Positions 1-8,895 of a stretch of DNA of 64,000 bases are shown here, piece after piece. The DNA lies in the NCBI GenBank assembly GCA_945881965.1, contig CAMCVS010000001.1, positions 105,402 through 169,401 on the forward strand. Direction: 5' to 3'. A model generated the notes under the pieces. That model was given only the letters and a program-made list of their open reading frames with translations, was not told the DNA's origin and did no database searches. The translations under genes and the position numbers were made by a program. Position 1 is the stretch's first letter; each line of letters begins with the position of its first letter. The DNA comes from Paracoccus haematequi (lineage in GTDB: Bacteria; Pseudomonadota; Alphaproteobacteria; Rhodobacterales; Rhodobacteraceae).

Positions 1-966
1 CCCGTCGCCGGGTCCGCGCATCTGGCCGCGCGGCGGGTGGCGGTGGATGCGCCGGTGACGGGCGATGTGTTCGCGGCGGGGTTCGGCGTGACCATCGCAG
101 GGTCGGTCGGCGGCGATGCGTCTGTTACGGGTTATGAGGTGACGGTAGGGCCCGTCACGGGCAATCTGCGCGTCGCCGCGGCCGAGGTCACGACCGGGTC
201 CGTCGGCGGGTATGCCGTGATCACCGGGGCCGAGGTCGCGCTGACGGGTGCGATTGCGGGCGATGCCGTGCTGGTGGCGGACACCGTCAGTTTCGGACCC
301 GAAGCGCGCGTTGCGGGCGCGTTGACGATCTATGCCGCAGACCCGGCGCTGATTGTGGTGCCAGAAACGGTGGCCCCCGCCGACCGTGTGCGGATCGAAC
401 AGCGCGCGCAGTATTACGGCATGGAGCAATCTGAACAGAAGCCGCGCCCGCAGACGTTTCCGGTCTGGCAGATGGTGATCGGGTTCCTGTTCAGCGTGCT
501 GATGACCGGCGTTCTGGCCAGCGTGGTCATCGCGGTGGCCCCTGTCGCCGTGCAATCCTGGCGGCAACTGGCGCTGGCCCAGCCGGGCCGGGCAACGTGG
601 TCGGGGTTTCTGGTGCTGTCGGCGCTGGCGGGGTCGGGCTTTGTGCTGACCATGACCTTGGTGGGCGTGATCCTGCTGCCGGTGATGCTGACGGTAACAT
701 GGCTGGCCGCACTGGCGGGCTATGTTCTGGGGTCATACCTGCTGGGTGTCGGTATCTGGCTCGCGGTCGGGCGACCGATGCCGGATGTGCTGTGGGGCAA
801 GTTCCTGCTGGCCTGTCTGGGCGCGCTGCTGACCGGGCTGGCCTGGCTCGTGCCGGTGGTGGGCTGGATCTTTGTGCTGGGCCTGATCCTGCTGGGGGTC
901 GGCACATTGGCGGCATTCGTGTTGCCCGACCGCCTGCTGTTGCGCCCCGCCACACCGCAAGCCTGA
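1..966 (+). CDS. Bactofilin-like polymer-forming membrane protein (5' truncated)
   Basis: The reading frame is open from the first base, so the gene begins before the window; a GTG at 37 is an internal candidate start only. The visible 321 residues split in two. The first 110 or so are short repeats rich in G, V, T and A (units such as VTGDVFAAG and GSVGGDASV), as in the beta-helix of bactofilin or polymer-forming cytoskeletal proteins. The rest carries about four hydrophobic helices from roughly residue 150 to the C-terminus, ending LLLRPATPQA. The family forms membrane-associated filaments; a specific job here cannot be read. A small hairpin follows at 989-1003. Confidence is high that it is coding and moderate for the family. 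Confidence 0.75.
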   Translation, partial: PVAGSAHLAARRVAVDAPVTGDVFAAGFGVTIAGSVGGDASVTGYEVTVGPVTGNLRVAAAEVTTGSVGGYAVITGAEVALTGAIAGDAVLVADTVSFGPEARVAGALTIYAADPALIVVPETVAPADRVRIEQRAQYYGMEQSEQKPRPQTFPVWQMVIGFLFSVLMTGVLASVVIAVAPVAVQSWRQLALAQPGRATWSGFLVLSALAGSGFVLTMTLVGVILLPVMLTVTWLAALAGYVLGSYLLGVGIWLAVGRPMPDVLWGKFLLACLGALLTGLAWLVPVVGWIFVLGLILLGVGTLAAFVLPDRLLLRPATPQA

Positions 967-988
967 GGGGCTTTCCGCCGACACCACG

Positions 989-1003
989 CCTGCCTGAGGC
1001 AGG
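989..1003 (+). terminator. Weak hairpin after the bactofilin-like gene
   Basis: CCTGCC and GGCAGG pair around a TGA loop, followed by TTAG. The stem is only six base pairs and the T-tract is poor, so this is at best a weak terminator or processing hairpin. Confidence 0.3.
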
Positions 1004-1083
1004 TTAGTGCCGGATGATCCGCTCTGGTATCTGATGAAACCACACCGGGCAGTCCCGCCCGCACACGGAATAAGGAATTGATC

Positions 1084-1392
1084 ATGCTGCAAGAAAACAA
1101 ATCGCTGAAATCCTCGGCCCCCGCAGATTTCGACGCGCTGGCCACGCAGTTCACCGCGCTGCGCGAAGAGCTGTCCACGCTGACCCGGTCAGTCGCCAGC
1201 ATCGCGGAACGCCGCGGCCGCCGCATGGCATCCGACGTCAGCGAAGGCATGTCCGAGGCGATGCACTATGCCGAACGCAAGACCCTCAGCGCCGAAGCCG
1301 ATCTGGAACGTTCGGTCGCCAGCCATCCCTATCTGGCTCTGGGTCTTGCAGCGGTCGCGGGCCTGTTGGTCGGGGCGATGACACGCCGGTGA
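1084..1392 (+). CDS. DUF883/ElaB/YqjD-like membrane-anchored protein
   Basis: This encodes 102 residues. ATG at 1084 is chosen because AAGGAA lies seven bases upstream; an in-frame TTG at 1078 sits too close to that site. The N-terminal two thirds is polar and helical with heptad-like spacing (ALREELSTLTRSVASI). The last 20 residues are a small-residue hydrophobic helix with glycine-zipper character (LALGLAAVAGLLVGAM) ending in RR. This is the organisation of the DUF883 family, tail-anchored inner-membrane proteins linked in E. coli to ribosome association and stress. The next gene overlaps it by four bases, matching the yqjD-yqjE arrangement. Confidence 0.8.
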   Translation: MLQENKSLKSSAPADFDALATQFTALREELSTLTRSVASIAERRGRRMASDVSEGMSEAMHYAERKTLSAEADLERSVASHPYLALGLAAVAGLLVGAMTRR

Positions 1393-1754
1393 TCACAGGC
1401 CTGTTGCAACTTGCACAAACCATCGCGCGCGACGCACGACATGCGGCGCGCGCAACCCTGTGGCAGACGGCGGCCCTGCTGGTCGCGCTGATCGGGGCGG
1501 GGTTCATCCTTGCGGGCCTCTACAGCGCGCTGCATGGGATGGCGGGGCCGGTGGGTGCGGGGCTGATCCTTGGGGCGGTGCTGATCGCGCTGGCCACGGC
1601 GCTGTGGCTGCGCCCGCGCGCTGATCACCTGCAACGGCCCGCGCCGGTCCAGCCGCCGCCTGCGGCCGCGAAACCGGTCGATCCCGTCAGCACAGCCGTT
1701 TTCGCGGCAGGGTTTGTGTTGGGCCGCATCTTGGCCGACCGCACCCGCGACTGA
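1389..1754 (+). CDS. YqjE-like / phage-holin-superfamily small membrane protein
   Basis: This encodes 121 residues from a GTG that overlaps the preceding stop (GTGA), implying translational coupling. Two transmembrane helices lie at about residues 25-45 and 53-72, with a basic RLRPRAD-type boundary, then a proline-rich cytosolic stretch and a third weakly hydrophobic segment near the end (TAVFAAGFVLGRILA). Together with the DUF883 gene before it this resembles the yqjD-yqjE pair. The holin label is a family name only; nothing suggests lysis. Confidence 0.7.
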   Translation: MITGLLQLAQTIARDARHAARATLWQTAALLVALIGAGFILAGLYSALHGMAGPVGAGLILGAVLIALATALWLRPRADHLQRPAPVQPPPAAAKPVDPVSTAVFAAGFVLGRILADRTRD

Positions 1755-1758
1755 CGCG

Positions 1759-3348
1759 TCAGGCGGCGTCACGCCCGCCTTGCGCCACCCGCTGCCCCGT
1801 TGCGCGCGCCAGCACTGCCGTTGGATCGCCCGCGTCACCGGCCCAGGCGACATAGGTGTCGGGCCGCACCAGCACATGCGCCGCGCCATAGACCGCCTCT
1901 GCGCCGTCCGGCATTGCGGCCACGGTCAGCGGCACCCCCGCCGCCTGCGCCGCCGCGCGGAACGCCATGGCCACAGCCCCGCCTACGTCCTGCGAAAGCA
2001 ACGTAAACCCGGACCCCAGCGCCGTCCACACCGCCGCCCCCGCCCCCGGCGGCGGGGCCAGATGATGACCCGCGCGTGCGATGTGCTGATGATCGCCCCG
2101 CGCATTCGGCCCCGCGCCGGGACCGATCAGGGGCGAGCCTTCGTAATGCGGTTCAAACGCGTTCACCTCTGCCGCGTCCAGATTGCGGTTGTACCATGCC
2201 GCCTCGAACGCGGCGCGATCACGATCCGGATGATAGGTGTTCAGGAACGCGCGGTCGTCATTGATGAACCGCGCAATGAATTCGCGCGCCGTGGCGGCAA
2301 ACACCGGACGGCGTTCCGCATCATAACTGTCCAGCAACCCCGGCCCGCCCCAGCCCTGCAACGTCGCGGCCAGTTTCCAGCCCAGATTGCGCGCATCCTC
2401 CAGCCCGGTGTTGACGCCATAGCCGCCATAGGGCGGGTGGCTGTGCGCCGCGTCCCCCGCGATGAACACACGCCCCTCGCGATAGGTATCGGCAAGCGAT
2501 ATCCGCAGATCCCAAAACCCGATATGATCAAAGGACAGCGCAAATTCCTGCCCTACGGCGCGATGCAGGAAGCCCGCGAAATCGAAATTCTCGCGCGTGG
2601 TATCCAAGGGCACGGGGGCGTGAAAGAACCAGCTTTTGCCGTGATCCACCCGGCCAAAGAACAGCCAATAGCCGTCGTAATCCGGGTGCAGCACGTTATA
2701 GAACGCCTTGCCGGGATAGCGTTCCAGCAGATCATGCAGTTCGGTCGACTGAAACACCAACAGCGCCATCAGCCGGTCATGATCCGACCGGGTTTCCGTG
2801 ATGCCTGCCGCATTCCGCACAAATGACCGCGCGCCATCGCAGCCCACCGCATAGGCCGCGCGCAAGCCGCGTGTTTCGCCCGCAGCACTTTGCACCGTCA
2901 CGCTGACACCCTGCGCGTCCTGCATCAGCGCGGTGGAGGTCCAGCCATACAACACCGTGATGGCAGGGATCGCGGCGGCCCGCGCCCGCAGCACGCCTTC
3001 GGTGGCATATTGCGGCAGGCGCGCGTTGGCGGTGAAATAGAAATCCTTGACCGAGGCGCGGTTCAGCCAATCGTAATGCCAGCCCGAGAGCAGCGTGCCA
3101 TAGCTGGTCAGCCCGCCAATACCCGCACCGGGCGGGATCGGATGCGCGGCGCGCAGTTCAGCCTCGCAATGCCACGCGGCGAAATGTTCTGCGGTGCGCT
3201 GCGTCAGGTTCTGGCCCTTGGGGATCGGTTGCGGCGTCAGGTGGCGTTCGATCACGCAAACACGGACCCCGCGCTGTCCCAATTCGATGGCCAACCCCAT
3301 GCCCACCGGCCCGCCGCCGTTGATCACGATGTCAAAGCTGTCGGTCAT
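1759..3348 (-). CDS. FAD-dependent aromatic-ring-type monooxygenase
   Basis: This encodes 529 residues. ATG at 3348 follows a GGAG site; an ATG 30 bases upstream lacks one. The class A flavoprotein hydroxylase motifs are all present: the dinucleotide fingerprint GGGPVGMG near the N-terminus, the DG motif in VGCDGARSFVRNAAGI, and the ribityl-binding GD motif in VFIAGDAAHSHPPYGGYGVN. The C-terminal thioredoxin-like extension fits the MhpA/PheA-type group that hydroxylates phenolic or heteroaromatic substrates with NAD(P)H and O2. It is the last gene of a minus-strand operon with a TAXI-TRAP transporter and an IclR regulator, which suggests catabolism of an imported aromatic acid. The substrate is not readable. 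Confidence 0.85.
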   Translation of the reverse strand: MTDSFDIVINGGGPVGMGLAIELGQRGVRVCVIERHLTPQPIPKGQNLTQRTAEHFAAWHCEAELRAAHPIPPGAGIGGLTSYGTLLSGWHYDWLNRASVKDFYFTANARLPQYATEGVLRARAAAIPAITVLYGWTSTALMQDAQGVSVTVQSAAGETRGLRAAYAVGCDGARSFVRNAAGITETRSDHDRLMALLVFQSTELHDLLERYPGKAFYNVLHPDYDGYWLFFGRVDHGKSWFFHAPVPLDTTRENFDFAGFLHRAVGQEFALSFDHIGFWDLRISLADTYREGRVFIAGDAAHSHPPYGGYGVNTGLEDARNLGWKLAATLQGWGGPGLLDSYDAERRPVFAATAREFIARFINDDRAFLNTYHPDRDRAAFEAAWYNRNLDAAEVNAFEPHYEGSPLIGPGAGPNARGDHQHIARAGHHLAPPPGAGAAVWTALGSGFTLLSQDVGGAVAMAFRAAAQAAGVPLTVAAMPDGAEAVYGAAHVLVRPDTYVAWAGDAGDPTAVLARATGQRVAQGGRDAA

Positions 3349-3399
3349 GCCCGTCTCCGTTTCTTGATTGCCATTCATGTGGCCATGTGGATTGCTGCG

Positions 3400-4164
3400 T
3401 CAGCCGTTGACGGCCTGATCGGTGTTGTCGACGCGCAAATCGGTGCTGATCGCGCTCGCCATGCCCCGGATGGTGTCGCGGATCGCGGCCAGCCGGGCGG
3501 GGGTCATGGTGGCGGCATCGCTGGTCAGGCACAGCGCAGCAATTGGGGCGCGGTCAGCGGCCAGCACCGGGGCAGCGACGCCCACCACGCCCGGCGTCAC
3601 CTCGCCCCAGGCGACCGCCACGCCATCGCGGCGGGTGTCGCGCAGCATCGCCAGCACCGTCTCGCGGGGGGCGGCAAATTCGGCCTCGTGTTCGGCCACC
3701 AGCGCCTCTTGGTCACGCTTTGGCAACCAGGCCAGGATCGCGCGGCTGATCGCGCCACGCGCCAAGGGCATCGGGCGGCCACGCGGATAGCTGGACAGGG
3801 TGACGGGGCTCGAATCCTCGGAAGCGACGCACAGCAGTTTTCGCCCATACCACCGCACCAGCGACGCCACCCCCGGATGCGCCGCCGTCAGCGCCACCAG
3901 ATGCGCGCGCCCTGCCGCGATCAAGGGATCGGACCGGCGGCTGAGGAAATCCAGTTCCGTCACCCGCGGCCCCAGCATATAGCCCGATTGCGGCAACGCC
4001 ATCAGGAACCCCGCCTCTTTCAGCGTCTTGAGATAGCGATACAGCGTGGGGCGCGAATACCCCAGCGCCACGCGCATTTCCTCGGACGTCCATTCCGGCG
4101 TTGCCTCGGTGAACAGGTCCAGAATGGCAAGGATACGTTCGCCGCTGCCCGATATGCTGCTCAT
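3400..4164 (-). CDS. IclR-family transcriptional regulator
   Basis: This encodes 254 residues, starting at an ATG that overlaps the permease stop (ATGA) and has a GGAGG site. The N-terminal winged helix-turn-helix is clear (ERILAILDLF, then SRPTLYRYLKTLKEAGFL at about residues 33-50). The C-terminal two thirds is the IclR effector domain (LARGAISRAILAWLP, GVVGVAAPVLAADR). IclR proteins usually repress or activate adjacent catabolic genes in response to a pathway metabolite. Lying inside the operon it may regulate, between the TRAP permease and the monooxygenase, it probably controls this cluster and perhaps the divergent ThDP gene at 7210. Confidence 0.9.
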   Translation of the reverse strand: MSSISGSGERILAILDLFTEATPEWTSEEMRVALGYSRPTLYRYLKTLKEAGFLMALPQSGYMLGPRVTELDFLSRRSDPLIAAGRAHLVALTAAHPGVASLVRWYGRKLLCVASEDSSPVTLSSYPRGRPMPLARGAISRAILAWLPKRDQEALVAEHEAEFAAPRETVLAMLRDTRRDGVAVAWGEVTPGVVGVAAPVLAADRAPIAALCLTSDAATMTPARLAAIRDTIRGMASAISTDLRVDNTDQAVNG

Positions 4165-6116
4165 GCGCCCTCCGTGACCTGCAAGGCGGCGGCGCGGCGG
4201 CTGCGCAGGATGTCCAGCACCATCACCGCGCCCCCGCCGATCACGCCGATGATATCGGTATAGCCCGCGCCCGGAAATGCCCCGGCCGGGATCAGCGCCA
4301 AAAGGCCGAAAATCCCGAATAGCCACCGCAGGCCCATGCCAAGTTTCCCGCCAAAGAACCCGGCCAGCGCGGCTGAAATCAGCCAGACCCCCAGGATTGC
4401 GGTGATGACGGCAATTCCGATGTCCAGCGGCGCGCCGATCATGATGAGCGTCGGTGAAAACACGAACAGCACCGGGATGATAAAGGCCGACCAGCCGAAT
4501 TTGCACGACGCCCAACCGGTCGCCATGGGCGAGGCTTTCGCAATAGAGGCGGCGGCAAAGGCGGCCAACGCGACGGGCGGCGTGATCATCGACATCATGC
4601 CGAAATACATCACATAGAGATGCGCGGCGATAGGTTCGATCCCCAGTTCCACCAAGGCCGGTGCCACCAGCGCCGCCAGCAACACATAGACCCCCAGCGT
4701 CGGCAGGCCCATGCCCAGGATGAGGCAGACGACGGCCGCAAGCGCCAGCAGCATGATCAGGCTGCCGCCTCCGATCTGCACCAGCAGGTAGGTCAAGTTG
4801 AAACTGAGGCCGGTGATGTTCAGCACCCCGATCACGATGCCCGACGCCGCCGAGATCAGGATGATCTCCACGATGCCATGCCCGGTCTGCGCCAGACTGC
4901 CGACAATCGCGCGCAGCTTTGGCCTTTCGCCGCGATACCCCAGCGCCATCGCCGTGATGATCAGCGCCAGCGACGCCCAGAGCGCGGCCCGTTCCGGCAG
5001 ATAGTTCTTCCAGAACAGCAGATAGATCAGCACCCCGAAACAGACCATGAAATGCAGCCCTGTCAGCACGGTGCGGCCCTTCGGGATCAGGTCGGCGGCG
5101 ACGCGGCGGATGCCCAGCCGCGCGGCATCCAGATCGGCCTGGATCAGCAGCGCGATGTAGAACAGCAAAGACGGGATCAGCGCGGCCTTGACGACATCGG
5201 CATAGCTGATCGACAGCAATTCGGCCATCAGGAACGCGGACGCCCCCATGACGGGCGGCATCAACTGCCCGCCGGTGGACGCAACCGCCTCGATCGCGGC
5301 GGCCTTGTGGGCGGGATAGCCGTCCTTTTTGATCATCGGGATGGTGACGACGCCGGTCGCCACCACATTCGCCACCGCCGAGCCGGAAATCGCCCCGAAC
5401 AGCGCCGACGACATAACAGCGATCTTCATCGACCCGCCGCGAAACCGCCCCATCAGCAGCATGGACGCATCGGTAAAGAACTGGCTGCCGCCGGTGATGC
5501 CCAACAGCGCGCCGAACAGGATGAAGGTGACGACCACCGTTGCGGCAATCGACATCGGCAGGCCAAGGATGCCGTTGGCGTCCACCACCATATAGCCCGC
5601 CAGCATCTGCCAATTCTGTGGCCGCCCCTGCAGCCGCCCCGGCACCACGTCACCGAACAGCGCATAGAGCAGGAACACCGTGATGATGATGACCAGCGCC
5701 CAGCCGGTTGCCCGTCGCAGCGTTTCCAGCAGCAGCAGCGTGACGATCACAGCAGGCACCCACAACGCGGGTGGCCGGGTAAAGATCACCAGCACCAGAT
5801 CAGGAAAATTGACCGCGATGTGACCCACGGTCAAAACCGATAGCAGCGCCAGCGCAGCATCCGTCCAGGGCACATGTGTGCGCGTGGTGCCCTGTTTCGC
5901 AGGCAGCGACAGAAACGCCAGCGCCATGATCAGGCCCAGGATCGCCGCAAAGAACTGCTCTGGATACAGCCCTAGACCCAGCGTGCGCTGAAGCGACAGG
6001 GCCCAACCGACGCAAAGCAGGGTGGCGAGGATCGCCACCCCGTCTGCCATCGGCCGCCAGATCGCGGAAGGAAGGCCGGACCCGGCCCCCGCTGACGTCT
6101 GCTGCACGTCGGCCAT
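4161..6116 (-). CDS. TRAP transporter fused permease (DctQ-DctM type, TAXI system)
   Basis: This encodes 651 residues with about 16-18 hydrophobic helices. The first four form the small DctQ-like subunit; the remainder is the large DctM-like transport subunit, recognised by FGAISGSAVANVVATGVVTIPMIKK and the helical-hairpin motif GLPTLGVYVLLAALVAPALVELG. Such fusions pair with TAXI-type binding proteins for Na+- or H+-driven import of organic acids. The binding-protein gene is three bases upstream and the IclR gene overlaps the 3' end. The long ORF on the same strand reaching 5613 in another frame is a shadow. Confidence 0.92.
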   Translation of the reverse strand: MADVQQTSAGAGSGLPSAIWRPMADGVAILATLLCVGWALSLQRTLGLGLYPEQFFAAILGLIMALAFLSLPAKQGTTRTHVPWTDAALALLSVLTVGHIAVNFPDLVLVIFTRPPALWVPAVIVTLLLLETLRRATGWALVIIITVFLLYALFGDVVPGRLQGRPQNWQMLAGYMVVDANGILGLPMSIAATVVVTFILFGALLGITGGSQFFTDASMLLMGRFRGGSMKIAVMSSALFGAISGSAVANVVATGVVTIPMIKKDGYPAHKAAAIEAVASTGGQLMPPVMGASAFLMAELLSISYADVVKAALIPSLLFYIALLIQADLDAARLGIRRVAADLIPKGRTVLTGLHFMVCFGVLIYLLFWKNYLPERAALWASLALIITAMALGYRGERPKLRAIVGSLAQTGHGIVEIILISAASGIVIGVLNITGLSFNLTYLLVQIGGGSLIMLLALAAVVCLILGMGLPTLGVYVLLAALVAPALVELGIEPIAAHLYVMYFGMMSMITPPVALAAFAAASIAKASPMATGWASCKFGWSAFIIPVLFVFSPTLIMIGAPLDIGIAVITAILGVWLISAALAGFFGGKLGMGLRWLFGIFGLLALIPAGAFPGAGYTDIIGVIGGGAVMVLDILRSRRAAALQVTEGA

Positions 6117-6119
6117 TGC

Positions 6120-7073
6120 TTATTCCAGGCCTTTTTCGGCAAAGAATTTCAGCGCGCCGGGGTGATAAGGCGTGCTGCCGGGGTCGCCCTTCATGTTGGC
6201 GGGTTTGAAGGCAGCCATCGGCGGAAAGGTCTTTTTCATCGTTTCCGATCCCTCGAACATCGCCTTGACCATGGCATAAACGGCCTCGTCGGACGCATTG
6301 GCATGGGTAAAGATCACCTGAGGAAAGGCGATATAGATGTCATCCTTGATCACGCCGGGCTGCGATCCGGCCTTGAGCGGGGTGAAATAGGCGGTGGGCC
6401 AATGCGCCTTGGCGGCGGCCAGCGCGGCATCGCTGCTGTCCTCGACCCCCAGTGCGCGCAGGCCGCCGACGGCGGCATCCGCCTCGCGGACCTTGCCGGC
6501 ACCATGGGCAAAGATGAACCCCACGGTATCGCCCGCGATGAACGCATCCGCACCGGCAACGACCGACGCGACCGATACCTGTTCCACGTCGTCGCGGGTC
6601 ATGCCTGCGGTGGCGTAAAAGGCCGACAGTTGCGGCAGGATGGTGTTCTGCGCGGTATAGCCATCGGTCATCCGCTTGCCCTTCAGGTCCGACACTTTCA
6701 TGATGTCGCTGTCGGCCCGCACGAAAATCGCTTCGACCAGGGGCTGCAAATGCGCCACGATGCGCAGGTTCGGGAACTGCTGCCCGGTCCACCATGCCGC
6801 GCCGTCAAAGGCATAGTCCACCTCTTGCAGGTTGGCGATGCCAAAGTCGATCCCGCCCTGATTGACGAAGGGGATGAACTGGTTCGGGCTGGTCGCGGGC
6901 TGGATCGTGGTGTTCAGCCCGGATTCGTTGGCCGCATTGGCAATGGCGGTGCCGATATTGTGGAAAATCGAACCGGGGTTCGACGTGGCAATCCCGACAA
7001 CGCCCTGCGCATGCGCCACAGGTGCTGCAAGCAGGCTCAGCCCGGCCAAGGCCGAGGCGATCAGATGTTTCAT
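6120..7073 (-). CDS. TAXI-family TRAP solute-binding protein
   Basis: This encodes 317 residues. The ATG at 7073 follows GGGAGG and opens a classic signal peptide (MKHLIASALAGLSLLAAPVAHAQ). The mature protein starts with GIATSNPGSIFHNIGTAIA, the TAXI-family opening, and contains LKGKRMTDGYTAQN and PYHPGALKFFAEKGL, both typical. It binds an organic anion in the periplasm and hands it to the fused permease three bases downstream. It is the first gene of the four-gene minus-strand operon, so the promoter should lie in 7074-7209, shared with the divergent ThDP enzyme. Confidence 0.92.
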   Translation of the reverse strand: MKHLIASALAGLSLLAAPVAHAQGVVGIATSNPGSIFHNIGTAIANAANESGLNTTIQPATSPNQFIPFVNQGGIDFGIANLQEVDYAFDGAAWWTGQQFPNLRIVAHLQPLVEAIFVRADSDIMKVSDLKGKRMTDGYTAQNTILPQLSAFYATAGMTRDDVEQVSVASVVAGADAFIAGDTVGFIFAHGAGKVREADAAVGGLRALGVEDSSDAALAAAKAHWPTAYFTPLKAGSQPGVIKDDIYIAFPQVIFTHANASDEAVYAMVKAMFEGSETMKKTFPPMAAFKPANMKGDPGSTPYHPGALKFFAEKGLE

Positions 7074-7209
7074 TGGTTTCTCCCTCCCTGAAGATTCCCA
7101 ACAGTCGAGAAATCCCAACTGATGAGAATTGTCTTGAAGCTATCCAAGCGCGGGCGGTAATCAAGTGAAAAGCGCGGCGGATTGACGCGGGGATGCAGGG
7201 GGGCTGGGC

Positions 7210-8895
7210 ATGACGGATCAGACGGCAACAACCGGGGCCGAGGCGCTGCTGATGGCGTTGCGCGCTGTGGGGGTGGAGTATCTGTTCGCCAATGCGGGCA
7301 CCGATTTTCCCCCGGTGATCGAAGGCATGGCGCGGCTGGGGCCTCAGGCGATCCCGCAGGCGGTGACGGTGCCGCATGAAACCGCCGCTGTCGGCATGGC
7401 GCATGGGTTCTGGTTGGTCACGGGCCGCGCGCAGGCAGTGATGGTGCATGTCAATGTGGGTCTGGCCAATGCCGTGATGGGCGTGATCAACGCTGCCAGC
7501 GACGATGTGCCGGTGATAGTGCTGTCGGGCCGCACACCGATCACGGAAACGGGCCGTCTGGGCGCGCGCGCGACACCCATTCAGGTCGGGCAGGAAATGT
7601 ATGACCAGACGTCGCTGCTGCGCGATGTGGTCAAGTTCAATTACGAACTGCGCTATCCCGAACAGGGCGACAGCGTGGTGAAACGCGCGGCCTCCCTCGC
7701 TGCCAGCGCCCCTGCCGGGCCGGTCTACATCAGCCTGCCGCGTGAACCTTTGTCAGATGCGCTGCCGGATGGTTTCGCCCCCGCGCCTGTCGCCCCGCCC
7801 GCGACGCCAGCGCAACCCGACCCCGCCGCGATTGCCATGCTTGCAGGCTGGCTGGCGGCAGCGACCGCGCCGGTGATCCTGTGCCAGCGTGGCGACCCGG
7901 ACGGGCGGTTGGCCAATGTGCTGTCGCGGCTGGCGGGCGCGCAAGGGATTGGTGTGGTGGAACCCTTTACCATCCGCAATGTGCTGGCCTCGGATGATCC
8001 CAGCCTTTTGGGGTATGATCCGGCGGCGATGGCGGGGGCGGACCTGATCATCGTTCTGGACAGCGCAATCCCCTGGATCGAATTGCTGCATGCCCCCGGC
8101 CCTGCCCCACGCATCGCCCATATCGCCGCCGATCCCTTGTTCCGCCGCATGCCCGTGCGCGGCTATCGCAGCGATCTGTCGATTGCCGCCGATCCGGTGG
8201 CCGCGCTGGAGGCGCTGGAAAAGGCGGTGTCCACCCCGCATCCCGCCCGCGCCGCAACTGTGACGCAAAAGGCCCAAGCGCGGCGCACCCGCACGGCGGC
8301 ACTTGCAGCGGGGGGCAATGGCACACCCATGTCGCCCGCATGGTTTTCCGCATGTGTCAGCGACATCATGGATGACAGCGCAGTCGCCTTCAGCGAACTG
8401 GGCCTGATGGCGGGTTTCATGACCCTGCGCGGGCCGAACCGGCTGTTCAACAATGTCCACGCGGGTGGCCTTGGCTGGGCCTTTCCCGCCGCCCTCGGCG
8501 CGCAACTGGCCGACCGTGACCGGCTGGTGATCGGCTGCATGGGCGACGGGTCGTACATGTTCGCCAACCCCGTCGCCTGCCACCAGATCGCCGAAGCGCT
8601 GGAACTGCCCGTCCTGATCATCGTAAAAAACAACGCGATGTGGAACGCGGTGCGGCGGTCAGTGCTGCGCGATTACCCGGATGGGGCGGCGGCGCGCATG
8701 AACGAGGTGCCGCTGACCTCGCTGGCCCCGCTACCCGATTTCGCCATGGTGGCCCGCGCCAGCCGGGCGCATGCCGAACGGGTGGAAACCGGGGCCGACC
8801 TGCCCGCCGCATTGGCGCGCGCCGTGCAGGTGATCCGGCAGGAGCGCCGCCATGTCCTGCTGGATGTGGTGGTGGCGGCGACCGACACCCACTAG
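7210..8895 (+). CDS. ThDP-dependent acetolactate-synthase-like enzyme
   Basis: This encodes 561 residues. The activating glutamate is in VPHETAAVGMAHG, and the ThDP/Mg2+ motif GDGSYMFANPVACH ends in VKNN about 30 residues on. The three-domain order (Pyr, central, PP) and length match the acetolactate synthase/benzoylformate decarboxylase superfamily. It stands apart from any ilvH-type small subunit and is divergent from the TRAP/monooxygenase operon, so a catabolic 2-oxoacid decarboxylase or lyase is likelier than branched-chain biosynthesis. That is inference. Its stop codon shares a CTAG palindrome with the stop of the opposing sulfatase gene. Confidence 0.85.
   Translation: MTDQTATTGAEALLMALRAVGVEYLFANAGTDFPPVIEGMARLGPQAIPQAVTVPHETAAVGMAHGFWLVTGRAQAVMVHVNVGLANAVMGVINAASDDVPVIVLSGRTPITETGRLGARATPIQVGQEMYDQTSLLRDVVKFNYELRYPEQGDSVVKRAASLAASAPAGPVYISLPREPLSDALPDGFAPAPVAPPATPAQPDPAAIAMLAGWLAAATAPVILCQRGDPDGRLANVLSRLAGAQGIGVVEPFTIRNVLASDDPSLLGYDPAAMAGADLIIVLDSAIPWIELLHAPGPAPRIAHIAADPLFRRMPVRGYRSDLSIAADPVAALEALEKAVSTPHPARAATVTQKAQARRTRTAALAAGGNGTPMSPAWFSACVSDIMDDSAVAFSELGLMAGFMTLRGPNRLFNNVHAGGLGWAFPAALGAQLADRDRLVIGCMGDGSYMFANPVACHQIAEALELPVLIIVKNNAMWNAVRRSVLRDYPDGAAARMNEVPLTSLAPLPDFAMVARASRAHAERVETGADLPAALARAVQVIRQERRHVLLDVVVAATDTH

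Noticed and set aside
1389..1754. Phage holin / prophage remnant
   Set aside because: The protein shares a holin-superfamily label but sits in a DUF883-YqjE-like chromosomal pair with no phage genes nearby.
4165..5613. Long minus-strand open frame running into the IclR gene
   Set aside because: It is an alternative frame of the fused TRAP permease; the true IclR start at 4164 has a GGAGG site and an ATGA overlap.
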